Positions 1 through 10,615 of a stretch of 22,175 bases of DNA are shown here, one piece after another. Positions within the stretch are counted from its first letter, which is position 1, and the number at the start of each line of letters is the position of its first letter. The notes beneath the pieces are model-generated. The model saw only the letters and a program-made list of their open reading frames with translations, was not told where the DNA came from and did not search any database. Position numbers and translations under genes: made by a program. The DNA is taken from assembly GCA_022592445.1 (NCBI GenBank), contig JABYQR010000538.1, positions 1-22,175 on the forward strand, in the 5' to 3' direction. This stretch comes from Cytidiella melzeri (taxonomy: Eukaryota > Basidiomycota > Agaricomycetes > Polyporales > Irpicaceae).

Positions 1-1947
1 GAGGGCTTCCAGAGGGGGGGAAACCTTGCTGGGATGATGGTCTCGGTGTTTGAGGGGTCTAGCTGGAAGGCGTGCATCAGCTCGTGAAGTGCAGATTTGT
101 GTCTCTTGACGTATGTTCATCTTGCTCAATTGATGAAAGTTGCAAGTGGGTGTGTCTTGGGGAGCATGCAGAGATGTACAGTGGCTCGTTGGCAGATGTT
201 GTCTATGATGAGGTGGAGTGGCAGTAGGTTGGCATGGGCTTCCATGATGTTGGTGGCAGTTGTTATCATTGCTCCTGTGATCATGATAGCAGCTTGACAG
301 TGGATGGTGGTGAGTCTCTTTATGTGTCCAGTTGAGCCCTTTGCCTGTCGTCCGTCGAGGCTGTGTCTGGGTGTGAGAAAAATGTCAGCAGCGTATAGCA
401 TACTCGGAATGGCAATGCTTAGGTATAGTTTCTTTGCCATTGCGGAATTAATGCCTTTCTTGGAGCTGCACATATGCTGGAATAACATGACCCAGCGCTG
501 GCCTTTCCTGACTGCTCATGCAATCTGCTCTGTCCATCGGAGTTGGTGGTCTATCTGCAGCCCTAGGAAAGTGTGCAACTTGGTGGCTTGGATGATGTGT
601 TGTTCCAGGTCCAGCACTGGTACAAGGTCTTTGAGCATGCACTTGAGGCCGAACTTCTCCAGCGAGAATTGTGTGTTGTGCATCTCTGCCCATTGGAAGG
701 TCCCTCCTTTGTTTACCATATAGTCTCGCAGTTTGCTGTGCGTTGCCGTAATGTTGGAACCAACTGCAATGAATGCAACGTTGTTGATGTTCCCTGTGGC
801 GTATACTCCTTTACCTGGGTTTGCGCTGCTCAACACACCCAAGTTGTAGCATTGATACAATATGACTGATGTTGGGCACCCCTGATCTAGCCCTCTGCAA
901 ACGTTGAATGGGTCAGATTGGTAGTTGTCAAAGCACAGGATCACCTTTTTCCAGTCATTTTCCTGCTCATCCAGTCTGTCGTGTCCTTGGGGAAACCTAG
1001 GTTGTGCATATTGTGGAATAGCTGCTCGGGGGTGACGCTGGGGAAGGCTGCTTGGTTATCGAGGAATAGGATTGAAGCAACCTTACCTTTCCTCCACACT
1101 GCTTTGATTGTGGAGGTAACAAAGTGCAGCAAGTCCATGGTGGTGCGGCCTGGTCGGCCCAGGAAGTGGTGGTCAGAGATCAAGGCAAGGCATTCTGCCT
1201 GAGTGGTGAGGATACGGGTGACGCAAGCTGCAAGGATCTTGGCGATGCAGGGTAGCAGGGCGATGGGGCGGTATGCGTTGGCTAAGGTGTAGTCCTTTTT
1301 GTCTGGATTTTGCAGTACCACAGTCTTGGCGGTCTTCCATGTGTCATGGTAGATCTTAAGGGTGAAGGTGGCTTCAAAGAGACGGTGGAGGTAGGGCAGT
1401 AGCTGCTCGCTGCACTCTGTATATACCTCATTTGGGAAGTTGTCTACTCCTGCTGCTTTGTAACATTTCAGCGTTTTTATCACGTCCCTTACTAAATCCT
1501 TTGTGATTGTGCCCATTTCAAAGGCCTGGGGTGGGTATTTTTCAAAGGCCTGGGGTGGGTATTTGTGCTGGCCGTCTGCGTTTGGGTGTGGTCCGGGGGT
1601 GGGGAAGAAGGCGCTGTGGAGAACTTTGCATTTCTCACTGTTGGTCGCGGCTATCTGTGTGCGGTGTAGCTTGTCAGTGTATTGTAACTGTGGTACTCTT
1701 GTACAACCACCGTCTGTTGGGCCTCCTTTCACATAGGAACTGAACTTCCACACAGTCTCTGCGTCAATCCCTGACAGGTAAGCATCCCAGTGTCCCGTTT
1801 TTGCTGTCTTGATGCTCTGGTGGTACCAGTTCCTTGCCAGTCGGTACTCTGTGAATGGGGTGCTGCGGGGTTGCGTAGAAATGGTAGGTGCAAGAAGCTA
1901 GTTTGCTCACCGCATGATGCTGCTCCGAGAGTTCCTTGGTCCACCAA
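1..1947 (-). pseudogene. LINE ORF2, reverse transcriptase domain, broken
   Basis: The linker before RT is scrambled between 1947 and 1760. A long piece at 1753-941 gives RT blocks: AGVDNFPNEVY, then ANAYRPIALLPCIAKI (block 2), FLGRPGRTTMDLLH and motif A as FLDNQAAFPSV (first catalytic Asp kept). A frameshift at about 941-955 leads into CRGLDQGCPTSVILYQCYN (motif B, at 944-516). Motif C, normally YIDD or FIDD, reads NINN here (about 770-785), so both catalytic Asp are lost. After FLGLQIDHQLRW there is an in-frame stop at about 515, then the thumb/connection (ALL-type YAADIFLTPRH) to 126, another stop and frame change, and HELMHAF...LWKP to the window edge. The order and spacing leave little doubt about identity; the enzyme is dead. 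Confidence 0.85.
1516..1563. repeat. Perfect 24-bp tandem duplication in the LINE RT region
   Basis: The 24 bases at 1516-1539 are repeated exactly at 1540-1563. In the minus-strand reading frame this doubles the peptide YPPQAFEK, so the change is in frame. Two identical copies point to a recent slippage or small duplication after insertion of the element. Confidence 0.95.
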
Positions 1948-2104
1948 CGTTTGGAGAGTAGGCTGGGTTTAGTCCGTGGGACGTGAGCTCCCCGCGCTGC
2001 TGCAGGCTAGTCAACATTGCTGTGAGGGTCTTGTTGAATTCTGTGTCGTTGCGCAGCCTTTTGGTGGATATGCTGCTCGAGCCAAGTCCCTCTTGTAGGT
2101 GCTT

Positions 2105-2956
2105 TCAGAATTCTACCCAGTTTGGTTCCTGCCAGTTCCACCATGGGTGTTCTTCCGTGCTCTCGGCCGAGATCTTGAGCCTGGTGAAGATTGGGTAGTG
2201 GTCAGTTGCTGGGGGTTTGAAATGGGGGAGAGTTTTAGAAGAAAGTAGCAGCTCAGCTAGTTTGGGCATGGCGAAAACATTGTCTTGTCTGGTGTGGTTG
2301 CCGGTGCCTCGCGCTGCTAATGTCGGTTCTCCTCCGGGGAGGAGCTGCTGCATGTGGTAGTCTGTTAGTGTGTTGATTAGGGGGGCTGCAGCATCTAGGT
2401 ATAGCTGTGTCATGAGGTGCGAGCTTGCAGTGTGTTCCCACATCGGGTTGTGGCGGTTAAAATCTGCAGCCCAGAAGATGTGCGTGACAGGCGGTGTCCC
2501 GGGCGTGTTGGTGTGTGTGTGCTGTTCCAGTTGGCTGATCCGTCTTGCTGTCAGTTTCATGGTGTCATAGTGATTCTGGTCGTTGTATATGTTGATGGCT
2601 ATGATGGTGCCTGCTGGTGTTTGAAGGCTCAGTATGACCACATCCGGGGATGGGAAGTTGACCTGTTCCCACATGTCAGTACTGAGTTTTGTACTGTTAG
2701 GGTGACTGCCCGTGTGGTTTTCCCCTTGTCTTTCCGGTCATGGTGTTTTGTTGGGTAGGCTACGCGCCAGGCATGTGAGGCCATGGTGAGAGTGTTGATG
2801 GGTTGCATGTATGGTTCCCTGGATCATCAGGCTGTCGCAGTTGTGTATTGAGACGGTGTGCAAGAAAGCCTGTTGAGAAATGTTAGATTTCCCTGTGTTG
2901 ATTTGCCAGATACTTAGTGTGTTGTTCTGCATGTTGTTGTCTGGTGTGCTATTCAT
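2105..2956 (-). pseudogene. LINE ORF2, endonuclease domain (EEP family), broken
   Basis: The endonuclease nicks target DNA to prime reverse transcription. The N-terminus is visible at 2956-2738 (LSIWQINTGKSNISQQAFL, then CDSLMIQ, matching the usual IWQ-N-NKS and LxLQEP blocks, with the catalytic Glu of QEP replaced by Gly). A middle piece lies in another frame around 2790-2680 (SHAWRVAYPTKHH). The frame returns at 2674-2105 with the metal-binding block WAADFNRHNPMWE, then TRQDNVFAM and the catalytic-His block ATDHYPIFTRL near the C-terminus. The Asp-Asn pair of DFN and the Asp-His pair of DHYPI are kept. At least two frameshifts and the lost Glu make it inactive as written. Confidence 0.8.
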
Positions 2957-3128
2957 TGCGTTGGGTGCTGCGTGTGAGTCCTTCTCTGTTGCTCAGGTCC
3001 CGAGCTCGACAGCCCTGCTGGGGGCATGTGGTTGTTCTGCTGCTGTTCTGTTTCACAGAATTGGGCTGCTCATCAGGCTTGTGATGGTCAGCCGGCGCTG
3101 TAGTCTTGGATGGAGGTCTGCGTGAGTC

Positions 3129-4666
3129 TCAGTCCTGGACCAAACGCTGGGGCTGGTTGCGGCGTTGTTCCTCGTTGTGGTACTCGAAGTTGGGCAGGAG
3201 GGTGTGACGTGGGGGTTGGAAGTGTGTCGGGGGGAGCAGAGGGGGTCTGTGGTCCTCGTGGTTGTGCTGTGTGTGCTCAGGCTCAACTGTCTCCCACATA
3301 TGTGGGTCTGCATTAGTAGGGAAATACATATACTTTGATTTGCTGCAGCGATCCATGAGCTCTCGTTTCTTCCTGAGGTAGTATGGGCAAGTACAACTCC
3401 ATGCGGCGTGTCCTGGGAGACGGCAGTTGCTGCACTGATATCTCAATGGGTCCGTGATGGTGCACACTCTCGTTGTGTGGGTGCTGGCTTCGCAGGTGCC
3501 GCACGTGTTGTGTATGGCCTGGTAGTTTGCGGCAATGTGAGCAACCCCTACCTTTTGACATTCCAGACAGCAGCAGGGTTCCGGGAGATTCTTTTGCACC
3601 TGTAAAGTCTTGCCGCAGATGACTATGCCCTCGCGGAGGATCTAGTTCGTAGCCTCTGTGTCAGCAATCTGGATGAGGAGGAGAGCAAAACGCTGTCCTG
3701 GCTCCCTGTTCTCAACTGGCTTTATCCATTTGTCTCCTACTATGCTATTTTCTGGTAGCACGTTGCAGTCTTCAATCATGCAGAGTGGTACGTGCACCCT
3801 TTGATGGTCATGTGTGTGCCTCCACTGTAGTTTTAAAGGAACTGTTTCTTGTTGTCCGGGGTGTTCAACCATTTTGCAGCCTTCATTGTGGTCATTTTGT
3901 ACAGCAGACCCCCATTTGTGAGGCATCAGATTCCTTTGAAGTGCATGTCGTCCGGGGCTTTAATAAGCTTGAGTGCCATAGCGGCCTTCTGCAGGAACAG
4001 GTCCTCAGTAATCGGGGTTCCTGTGTCTGGGTGGGTTAGCGCCACTCCATCAAGAATTACCTGTTGCAATTTTGTTTCCTCCTGGGTAATTGTGGTTGCG
4101 TGGTTCCTGGGGAGCGTGTTCTGGGCTGCCATGTAGGCGTAAGTTCCTGGGGTGGAGGACGGTGTTAGCGTTCTTGTTGTGCAGTCAGAGAGAGATTTGG
4201 AGGTCTCAGCCATCAATTATGCCAAGTCTCGGGCATTGGACAGGATCTCCTCATGTTTCCCAGCTAACTCCTTTGTGGCTTTCTCCACACATTTTCCGGT
4301 GTTTTTGAGGGCTTTGTAGTTACGTTTGATCCTCTTGTTGATGTCTTCCAGATGTTCCATAACCGTGGCCGCAATGTATTTGGCGTGAGACTCAGTGTTG
4401 ATGTGGTTGGCGTATGCTGCCAACGCTAAAACTGCCTTCTGGTACGTGGCAGATTTCATGCTGTCTGCCACGCGTCTCAACCCGCTGATTAGGCCTACTG
4501 TTGAGGGGGGTTCATCTGGCACCAGACTCTTATCTCAGAGGAACTTCCATGCTTCTGGCCACTCTAAGGAGGTTGTCTCAGGTTCTTGGTCAGCTCTGGT
4601 CTGCCTCTTTTTTGTCTGTGTTCCGCTCGGGACTCTACTGTTGGGGTCAGGGACCCCCAGAGGCAT
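3129..4666 (-). pseudogene. LINE ORF1 (Gag-like, CCHC zinc knuckles), broken
   Basis: ORF1 of such elements makes a nucleic-acid-binding protein that coats the element RNA. From an ATG at 4666-4664 the frame begins MPLGVPDPNS, meets a TGA at 4537-4535, continues (PSTVGLISGLRR...), meets a TAA at 4219-4217, shifts frame near 3926, passes a TAG just upstream of 3641 and ends at 3129. The part before the knuckles is predicted helical (residues around LALAAYANHINTESHAKYIA). Two intact CCHC knuckles are visible in the C-terminal part: CGTCEASTHTTRVC and CSNCRLPGHAAWSC, both C-x2-C-x4-H-x4-C. A third, preceding one (CLECQKVGVAHIAANY) has lost its spacing and its last Cys. The tail is rich in H, P and T. 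Three stops and one frameshift make it a pseudogene. Confidence 0.8.
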
Positions 4667-5340
4667 TGTCAATGGCAATGTATGTCTCTACTACTTCTAA
4701 GTTATTGTTTTTGTCTCTTAGGTGCTCTCTAGTGCCAGTCTAAAGCTTATCAAAGAGGTTTCTTTGTTGGAAAAGCTTGGTTTGCAAGTGTGGGAATTTT
4801 GTTGACAGTGATGGTAAGAGTCAAGCAGTGTCCTAGCTAGGGTTTGATGTCATAGATACTGTTCACATGGACTCCTATTGTTCTTTTGCTATTGTTCTCT
4901 TTATGGTAGAGTGTTTTCACAGGTGTGGAAACTGAATACAATAACTGGTCTTCTTTTAGATAGATTCTCTCCCAAATAGAGGTCTTGGAAGAGCTCAGGC
5001 AATAGCTATTGTTCTTGTTTAGGTAGTACTATTGTTCTTTCTTCTCACACAACTTCATGCCAAGCCTGGTCTGTGCACAGGGTCTGAAGTTTATATAAGC
5101 TGCTGCATGTACGCTCTCAGCCCTCTATCTCGACCTCTTGGTCTTTACTGGGCTAGGCAAGCAACCCCCTCCTGTACTACATAGCTGGTAGTACCCAATA
5201 CTAATTTAGTCTTTACTGGGCTGGAAATCTGCATAAGGTCTATAGCTGATGAAAGCATTGTGCTAGATGCCTGCCACCCCCTTGTCGTTGTCTTCCACAT
5301 TGTGTCCCTAGTTGCTATGTTCAGCTCTGTCTCCGTGACA
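4667..5340. other. Non-coding stretch upstream of LINE ORF1
   Basis: No convincing coding frame. Part may be LINE 5' UTR, but no boundary or target duplication can be set because the other end of the element is outside the window. A 14-bp direct repeat (GTCTTTACTGGGCT) occurs at 5141-5154 and 5209-5222. Confidence 0.5.
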
Positions 5341-5344
5341 GCGA

Positions 5345-5490
5345 GAATGCAATATGCGACAACGCAATAAGTGATACAATGCAATGCAATGTGATATGCG
5401 AAAATGCAATGCAATGCAATACACAACGACGCAATAAGCAATACAATTTGATGCAATAGGCAAAAAAACATTATGTGATATGCAACATTG
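5345..5490. repeat. Degenerate GCAAT-rich simple repeat
   Basis: The pentamer GCAAT (ATTGC on the other strand) recurs in short tandem runs (for example 5388-5400 and 5404-5421), mixed with variants such as ACGCAATAAG and GTGATATGCGA, suggesting an older, longer imperfect tandem unit. Open frames across it on the minus strand (Ile/Ala/His/Cys-rich) are composition artefacts. Confidence 0.7.
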
Positions 5491-6277
5491 CAAGTCTTGG
5501 GAGTGACAAGGGCTGCTGCTAGTCCATGCAAATGTGCTCGCATTAGGGCCTGTTGCACGTCCAGCGGTTTCCAGGTGTATCAATTGGCAGCTGCAAAATG
5601 GCGCTCCTCAGGCAGGTGAGACACCTGGCGATCCTGCCTTGTTCTGCCTTTGTGAATTACGTAACAGGAGGTTCTGCGCTTTTCAAGACATACCATCACA
5701 GCATTGTGGCACTCTCCTCAATATCAATGACAATTGTACATGAAGTGCAGCAACAGACAGTGTCTTAGTCTGAATTGGTGTTATGGATGAGCAAACCCAG
5801 CTGTTGCGGAACAACACTCTCCAGGCAGATGTTGCAGATGTACAATGGGGAAAACTTGCTGTCAGTGCACTCCATCAATCCATACTAAACCCTACCAATT
5901 GTGAATTTGCACACGCATATTGTGCAGACCAGCACAAGGACTTACTTCCCAATGCACCAGAATCAGAGGAATAGGATGCTCTTGTTGAAGACAGAGGGGC
6001 CCGGGCTCAGTAGAAAGATTATACATGCCGCAAATTGGAAAACACGTTTGCCGCGAGAGACTCCTCCGTGCCATCTCCGAATGCAAAGTGGCTCAACAGA
6101 CAAGGCCTGTAAGCAAAGATGGGTTTGACCATAGCCAGCAACCTATGATGTGGAAACGAGGCCGACTGTGCAAAGAGACAGGTGCATCTGGCTTTGCCAC
6201 GGTAAATACTCCTTTTGGAATCCTGTTTCATGCTCACCATGCCATGTCTGACTCAGCTTGAGATCATTTTGATGTGA
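5491..6277. other. No recognisable gene
   Basis: Short open frames occur on both strands (for example 5783-5974, plus strand, containing NNTLQADVADVQW), but none has a recognised motif or clear start context. Part may be decayed upstream sequence of the transposon-associated gene that follows, since that fragment clearly starts in mid-protein. Confidence 0.4.
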
Positions 6278-7532
6278 TTGGGTGGACATTGGAGCATAAA
6301 AGGGACCCTGCATTGCAGGTACAGTATTCTGTTCATTTATATTTCGAAAAAAATCTCAGTTCCATTGTCCCAGGATTTCATTCCGCAGCTCAAGAGCCAT
6401 CTCATCACACAATTTACGCATAAAGAGTATAGCGGTGACAAAGAAGTTAACACTGTAACTGAACAGCTTGCACTGCAGCTGGAGCAGAATCACCTCTACT
6501 GCCACAAAATCCTTCGAGTGAATTTTACAACATATGACCTACGCCGCAACCAAGACTGCATCAACCCTCGGAACCATGCCAACATAATGGTTCTCGGACA
6601 CAAGAAGGGGAATAGCACGTCCAAAACTCATTTGTACTGGTGCGCCCGCGTTCTCAGCATATTCCATGTCAACGCGAGATACAACCCTGTTGGGTCTGTG
6701 CCACAAGAGTTCCAACGTATGGAGTTTGTCTGGGTACAATGGTTTGAAAGGGACATGAACGCACCAGGTGGATTCTCTAAACGGCGGTGGCACAGAATTG
6801 GCTTTGTAAATACGGAGGAAGGAGAGGCATTCAGGTTTCAAGACCTCCAGCTTCTCATTCAAGCAGTGCATCTCATTCCTGTGTTCCACTACGGACATAC
6901 AGACAACTCACTCAAAGGCGCCTCCATTGCAGGCCAGTACAACATTGGCCCCAATGACTCTGATAATAATGAAGACTGGCAGGACTGTTATTTCAACATG
7001 TAAGGGCTTCAAGCTATACCGGATGTTCTGTTGCGCTGATCTCTGTGTTGACACAAAGTCTGTGGACAGAGACATGTTCATGACGTATCTTGGCGGCAGG
7101 GTTGGCCACAAGGCGCTGCAACAAATTGTGAAAAATTGAAGATACACTAGTTGCCCTCGGTGCAAGTGCTGCAAACAATACAGAACCAGTAGGCAAGTGC
7201 TTTTTGCTCGTGTGTGCTTTCACCACCTCTCACATCTGACATTTATTCTTCCGTGACGTGCAGAAGCTGAAGATGAGGACAGTGACAGCCAAGAAGGTTC
7301 TCAGGAAGGTAGGAAGAATGCTGACAACCATGATGACAATGCACAGGCCAACATCTGTGAGGAGGAAGAGGAGGCTGTCTCTGAGATAGAAGACTTTGGG
7401 TATGGAGAAGATGCACAAGACGAGAGTGATAGCGACAATGATGAGCCTGAGGACGGCAACCAAGATGTGCTCGATGACAGGGTCAACTTGGACTGTGACA
7501 CTGGAAGTGAGCTTGTTAACTTACAATGGTGA
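6278..7532 (+). pseudogene. C-terminal fragment of an agaricomycete transposon-associated protein (Plavaka/KDZ-like context)
   Basis: The frame 6278-7003 carries a block order I recognise from a highly repeated agaricomycete protein: GHWSIKGTLH, SQDFIPQLKSHL, LRVNFTTYDLRRNQDCINPR, HANIMVLGH, YWCARVLSIFHVN, MEFVWVQWF, HRIGFVN, AVHLIPVF and NDSDNNEDWQDCYFNM. The usual next block, VDRDMFM-YLGG-VGH, is found at 7062-7112 in another frame, so an intron (donor GTAAGG at about 7000, acceptor possibly 7069) or an indel separates them. A stop at 7137-7139 follows. An acidic tail typical of the family (EDEDSDSQEG, then E/D runs) is open from about 7264 to the stop at 7532, preceded by a plausible acceptor CAG at 7261-7263, but I could not make all splice phases agree. 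The catalytic part is absent. The exact superfamily is from memory; function of this region is unknown. Confidence 0.55.
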
Positions 7533-8117
7533 GTTTCAGGCACGTTGATATGCCCAGAAAACGGCTAAGCGCGGAGACACGGCAGCATCCAGCCATTTTC
7601 GCGGCCCACGTCCTCCTAAGTGGCAAATCCCCCACTTTCCCAGTGTCGCGGGCACGGGATATTCACTGAGGTCACGAGGTGTTTACCAAGGATCCAAGGG
7701 TTTGCCAAGGGGCAGCAACCTGCCAGAAACATCTGAGGCCGGGAACTTGCACTAGCCTCTAACTCGCAGACACGTGCTCTTTGCATTGGAGTATGGACTG
7801 GCCAGCCACCAAGTGTTTTGGACGCGGGTCGGACCAACGTTAGAAGAAATTTGACTTGCGGAACACATTTCATGGAGGCTCCTATCACGCCACGCTGTGC
7901 AACTCCTGGACGGTGCAGCATCACCTGCTCACAACTGTTGGTGCTCTTTCAGTCATAAAGGCGCGCATCGGATCTCCGCCTTGACTAATGCTGTGTCCTG
8001 TGAGCGTTGATTTGCTGATCGCTTTGCCTCCGTTGGCAGAAGTACTCTGGTGCACTGGTTTCTTGCTCTCGCATTTGGGATTAGGACAAAGAAGGAAAGG
8101 TTTAGGAGATGGGCTTA
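7533..8117. other. No recognisable gene
   Basis: Minus-strand open frames of 78-102 codons exist (7616-7924, 7921-8157) but lack recognised motifs and probably reflect composition. A GTGAGT donor-like hexamer at 7529-7534 leaves open that the preceding fragment had a further exon here. Confidence 0.4.
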
Positions 8118-8121
8118 GGTA

Positions 8122-8129
8122 TATAAAAG
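8122..8129 (+). promoter_or_regulatory. TATA box of the cysteine-rich ORF
   Basis: TATAAAAG lies about 160 bp upstream of the ATG at 8283. It is followed by pyrimidine-rich tracts (8161-8177, 8190-8200), a usual arrangement around fungal transcription starts. The transcription start itself is not visible. Confidence 0.5.
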
Positions 8130-8282
8130 GTGTTGTCTGTACTGCGTAGGAAGACAATCAACCCCCTTCCCCCCCACTTCTCAGAGTTTTCCTTACACTT
8201 TGCACTCGCGTTGAGGGAGTCTCTTCGCGTCAATAAGCTGTAGCATCTCCTGTGTTGCTCTATTGTGTTCTCTACCACGTTT

Positions 8283-8807
8283 ATGTCCGCTGCGCCTTCA
8301 ATTCACAACCCGCCTCGTGTTTGCCGCTATTGTCCAACTGTTCTGCACTTGCCAGACAGTTGCTGTCCTTACCGCCTGCGACACGACATCCTTTGCCATT
8401 ACCCCATCATCCCTGCGCCTACACCTCCACCAGAACCCTCAGTAGTACCTACAGTCTCCTCCAAGAGATCCACCACTAAATCCCCCTTGCCAGTGTTGTC
8501 CGTCGCCTTGGTTGCGGACTTGCTTGATAATTGCTCTTATTGCGACACACAGAGCGATCACCCAATTCCCCTGCACTCCGGTCCTTTTGTCCTGCTCAAC
8601 TGCAACCGCCCACTTGTGCTGCATCCAGATTGTTGGCTCTTGCCAGACTTCAAAGGAGATAACCACAAGTGCGAACTCATCCAGTTCAATCTCACAAGCT
8701 CCGCCAACATCATTGTCCGTCACACCTTCACTTGTAACACGCATTGCCACTCTGGAGGAGTTGTCCTTTACTATTGCTCCCGCAACCAATTGATCGAGTC
8801 AAACTGA
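8283..8807 (+). CDS. Unrecognised 174-aa cysteine-rich protein
   Basis: The first ATG gives MSAAPSIHNPPRVCRYC. An upstream in-frame GTG at 8265 exists, but the ATG is preferred. Thirteen cysteines fall in three groups: an N-terminal cluster (VCRYC, DSCCPY, ILCHY) within the first 40 residues; a middle cluster (NCSYCD, LNCNRP, PDCWLL, HKCEL); and a C-terminal one (TCNTHCH, YYCSRN). His residues sit among them, so metal binding is possible. A proline-rich linker (PAPTPPPEP) separates the first two clusters. There is no signal peptide or membrane segment. An uninterrupted frame with a TATA box upstream suggests a real small gene, but no family was recognised; a decayed transposon ORF is the main alternative. 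Confidence 0.45.
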   Translation: MSAAPSIHNPPRVCRYCPTVLHLPDSCCPYRLRHDILCHYPIIPAPTPPPEPSVVPTVSSKRSTTKSPLPVLSVALVADLLDNCSYCDTQSDHPIPLHSGPFVLLNCNRPLVLHPDCWLLPDFKGDNHKCELIQFNLTSSANIIVRHTFTCNTHCHSGGVVLYYCSRNQLIESN

Positions 8808-8879
8808 CTTTGGTCTAGCATAGGCTTACGTGGTGTTTTGTGTCCAACTAATTCACCCTTTGTCTGTGATTTGTTTGGT

Positions 8880-9000
8880 TTCATTGCGTTGCTTTTATTC
8901 CTAACTGCGTTATTTTACTGCGTTACTGCATCTGTGTTTCATCTTCACTGCGTCAAGCTTACTGCGTTTACTTTCACTGCAACTGTGTTTTACAGCAAAC
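8880..9000. repeat. Dispersed ACTGCGTT motif repeats
   Basis: ACTGCGTT or close variants occur at about 8904, 8917, 8947 (ACTGCGTC) and 8961, alternating with AACTGTGTTTT motifs near 8980 and 9020. The stretch is T-rich on the plus strand and directly follows the cysteine-rich ORF, so it may be its 3' UTR or a decayed tandem repeat. Confidence 0.5.
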
Positions 9001-10268
9001 ACCTTTATCTTCATTAGCAACTGTGTTTTGTGATTGGGACTTGTACTGTGTTTGTGTTTGCTGTTCGCAACTTTCCACGCACTGTTTACTTTGAGACTCG
9101 GTGTCTCGCGCATGACCACTTTGCGTTCGCACTAAGCCTCTTCCACTTTCACCGCACCGCCCATCCTTTTGCCTGCAATACGCGTGGTGCTTTGCCCTCC
9201 TAGCTCAATTTATACAAAACCTTTATTATCAAAAACCTTGTCGCCCTTTGCAGCACAGGTAAACTAGGACTCTAAAGACCATCTCACACACTTTCACACT
9301 ACCACGCTCCCACACACTTACACTCCTATTGCTAATTTTTGGTTGGTTGTGTTGTCTTTGGGGTTGTAACTAGTTTCTGAGCGTACCACAGTGTTTCAAC
9401 GTCTTAGTCTACACCGCACTGAAAGAGTATGTGCGGTCAGATGCAACGTACTGCCTGCACCCTGCTCACTGCATCTTTAAGTTTACCATGACTACAGCTC
9501 CCAATGGTTGGCCTCCCACACTCAGGTTTTGTGTCAATGTCACAGTTGCTCTTGTTTTCAATTGTCCCAATACCTTGTAAACCTACAGTCATTGTGAATC
9601 TCATACTATTACTGTGCACAGTTCTGTACTCTCTTCAAGTCATGCAAGTCCACACCGACACACAGCCCTGAAGGCTTCAAGTTGGACTCAAATGCCCACG
9701 CGAAGCGGAGCAAGGTACACCTTTATCATTGTTTTTCTTCCTTCATCATCATTATCCTCAGTGTGCTACCTTTGTCGTCGTTTCCCATACTGATTTATAA
9801 CTATTATTGTAAGCCAAGCTGGCTTAGGATTACCATGTCCAATAAGAGAATGCCAAAATGGCATAACAATATTAACCTTAACCTTGTTGATCTAGATTGA
9901 TTCCTCCATGTTCATTTTGCTGATGCTGTTGCTTCCAATCTTATCTGTGTCTGCACTGCTGCACAGAGTAAAACTCAAACATTTGAGATTCGTATATAGG
10001 GCTCAATGGCTATTCCTGATCTTCACATGTCTGAGTCATATATACTATGGATTTCTGAGTTGATCTTACATAATCCACACTGTACAGGTTCAGATACTAC
10101 AGTACACTATCACATTGATAAACATAATTGCGCAAGCTATACAGCCCAATATATCAAGGGACTTGTCTATGGAACTACAGAGCCTACAGCACCTATGTAC
10201 CTCTATATATGCTCGATTCAATTTCCTGATGTACTGTACATCCGTATCTCCTAACTTGCAACAGTACA
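9001..10268. other. No recognisable gene
   Basis: AT-rich DNA with open frames under 85 codons on both strands, none with a recognised motif. Nothing else supportable was seen. Confidence 0.5.
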
Positions 10269-10549
10269 TACTGTACCGGCATGACCTGAGGTTCACGTCA
10301 CGGTCACAAGGCCTCTGAACATCGTCAATTTGAACCTTTGTCACAGGTCACAGACTCTTGTGAACCTCCACCTGGTTATGTGACCTCGGGCGCTTATGGA
10401 GGGTGCTGTCGACAGCTGGATTGTCTAAGTTTATGTTTCGTGGTGTGCAGACAAGACCTGAGGCCTGAGTGGTGCACATCGAACTAGCAGTATTTTTTAA
10501 ATTTTGATTTATGCTATATACAGCGTGTCTGCTGCTGCCAGGCAACAAT

Positions 10550-10615
10550 TATGACATTCCGAATGTACTGTTATTCATACCTAATTTATTCATACCTAAC
10601 ATTCGGAATGTCATA
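10550..10615. repeat. 17-bp perfect inverted repeat with internal direct repeats
   Basis: TATGACATTCCGAATGT at 10550-10566 is exactly complementary to 10599-10615. The 32-bp loop contains TTATTCATACCTAA at 10571-10584 and again at 10586-10599, and TCATACCTAA recurs at 10611-10620. It sits in the middle of the MITE and could be a nested smaller element or the hairpin core of the MITE. Confidence 0.85.

Larger units (their letters stand above)
1..4666 (-). mobile_element. Degenerate Tad1-like non-LTR retrotransposon (LINE), 3' end outside window
   Basis: Read on the minus strand, the segment encodes in order an ORF1 with CCHC zinc knuckles, an apurinic-type endonuclease and a reverse transcriptase, the order found in Tad1/I-like LINEs. 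The reading frame changes repeatedly and is broken by in-frame stops, so the copy cannot be autonomous. The 3' end is cut by the window edge: bases 1-115 still encode a recognisable post-RT segment (HELMHAF...ETIIPARFPPLWKP), so any RNase H domain, 3' UTR and tail would lie upstream of position 1 on this map. The 5' end is not defined; 4666 is the first plausible ATG of ORF1, and 5' UTR may extend further. The clade name is from memory of agaricomycete elements, not from a tree. Confidence 0.85.

Noticed and set aside
304..723. Plus-strand open frame of 139 codons
   Set aside because: It is the complement of the LINE RT coding strand, which carries recognisable RT blocks on the minus strand.
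5345..5490. CRISPR-like array
   Set aside because: The repeats are pentamers without spacers of constant length, and the DNA is eukaryotic.
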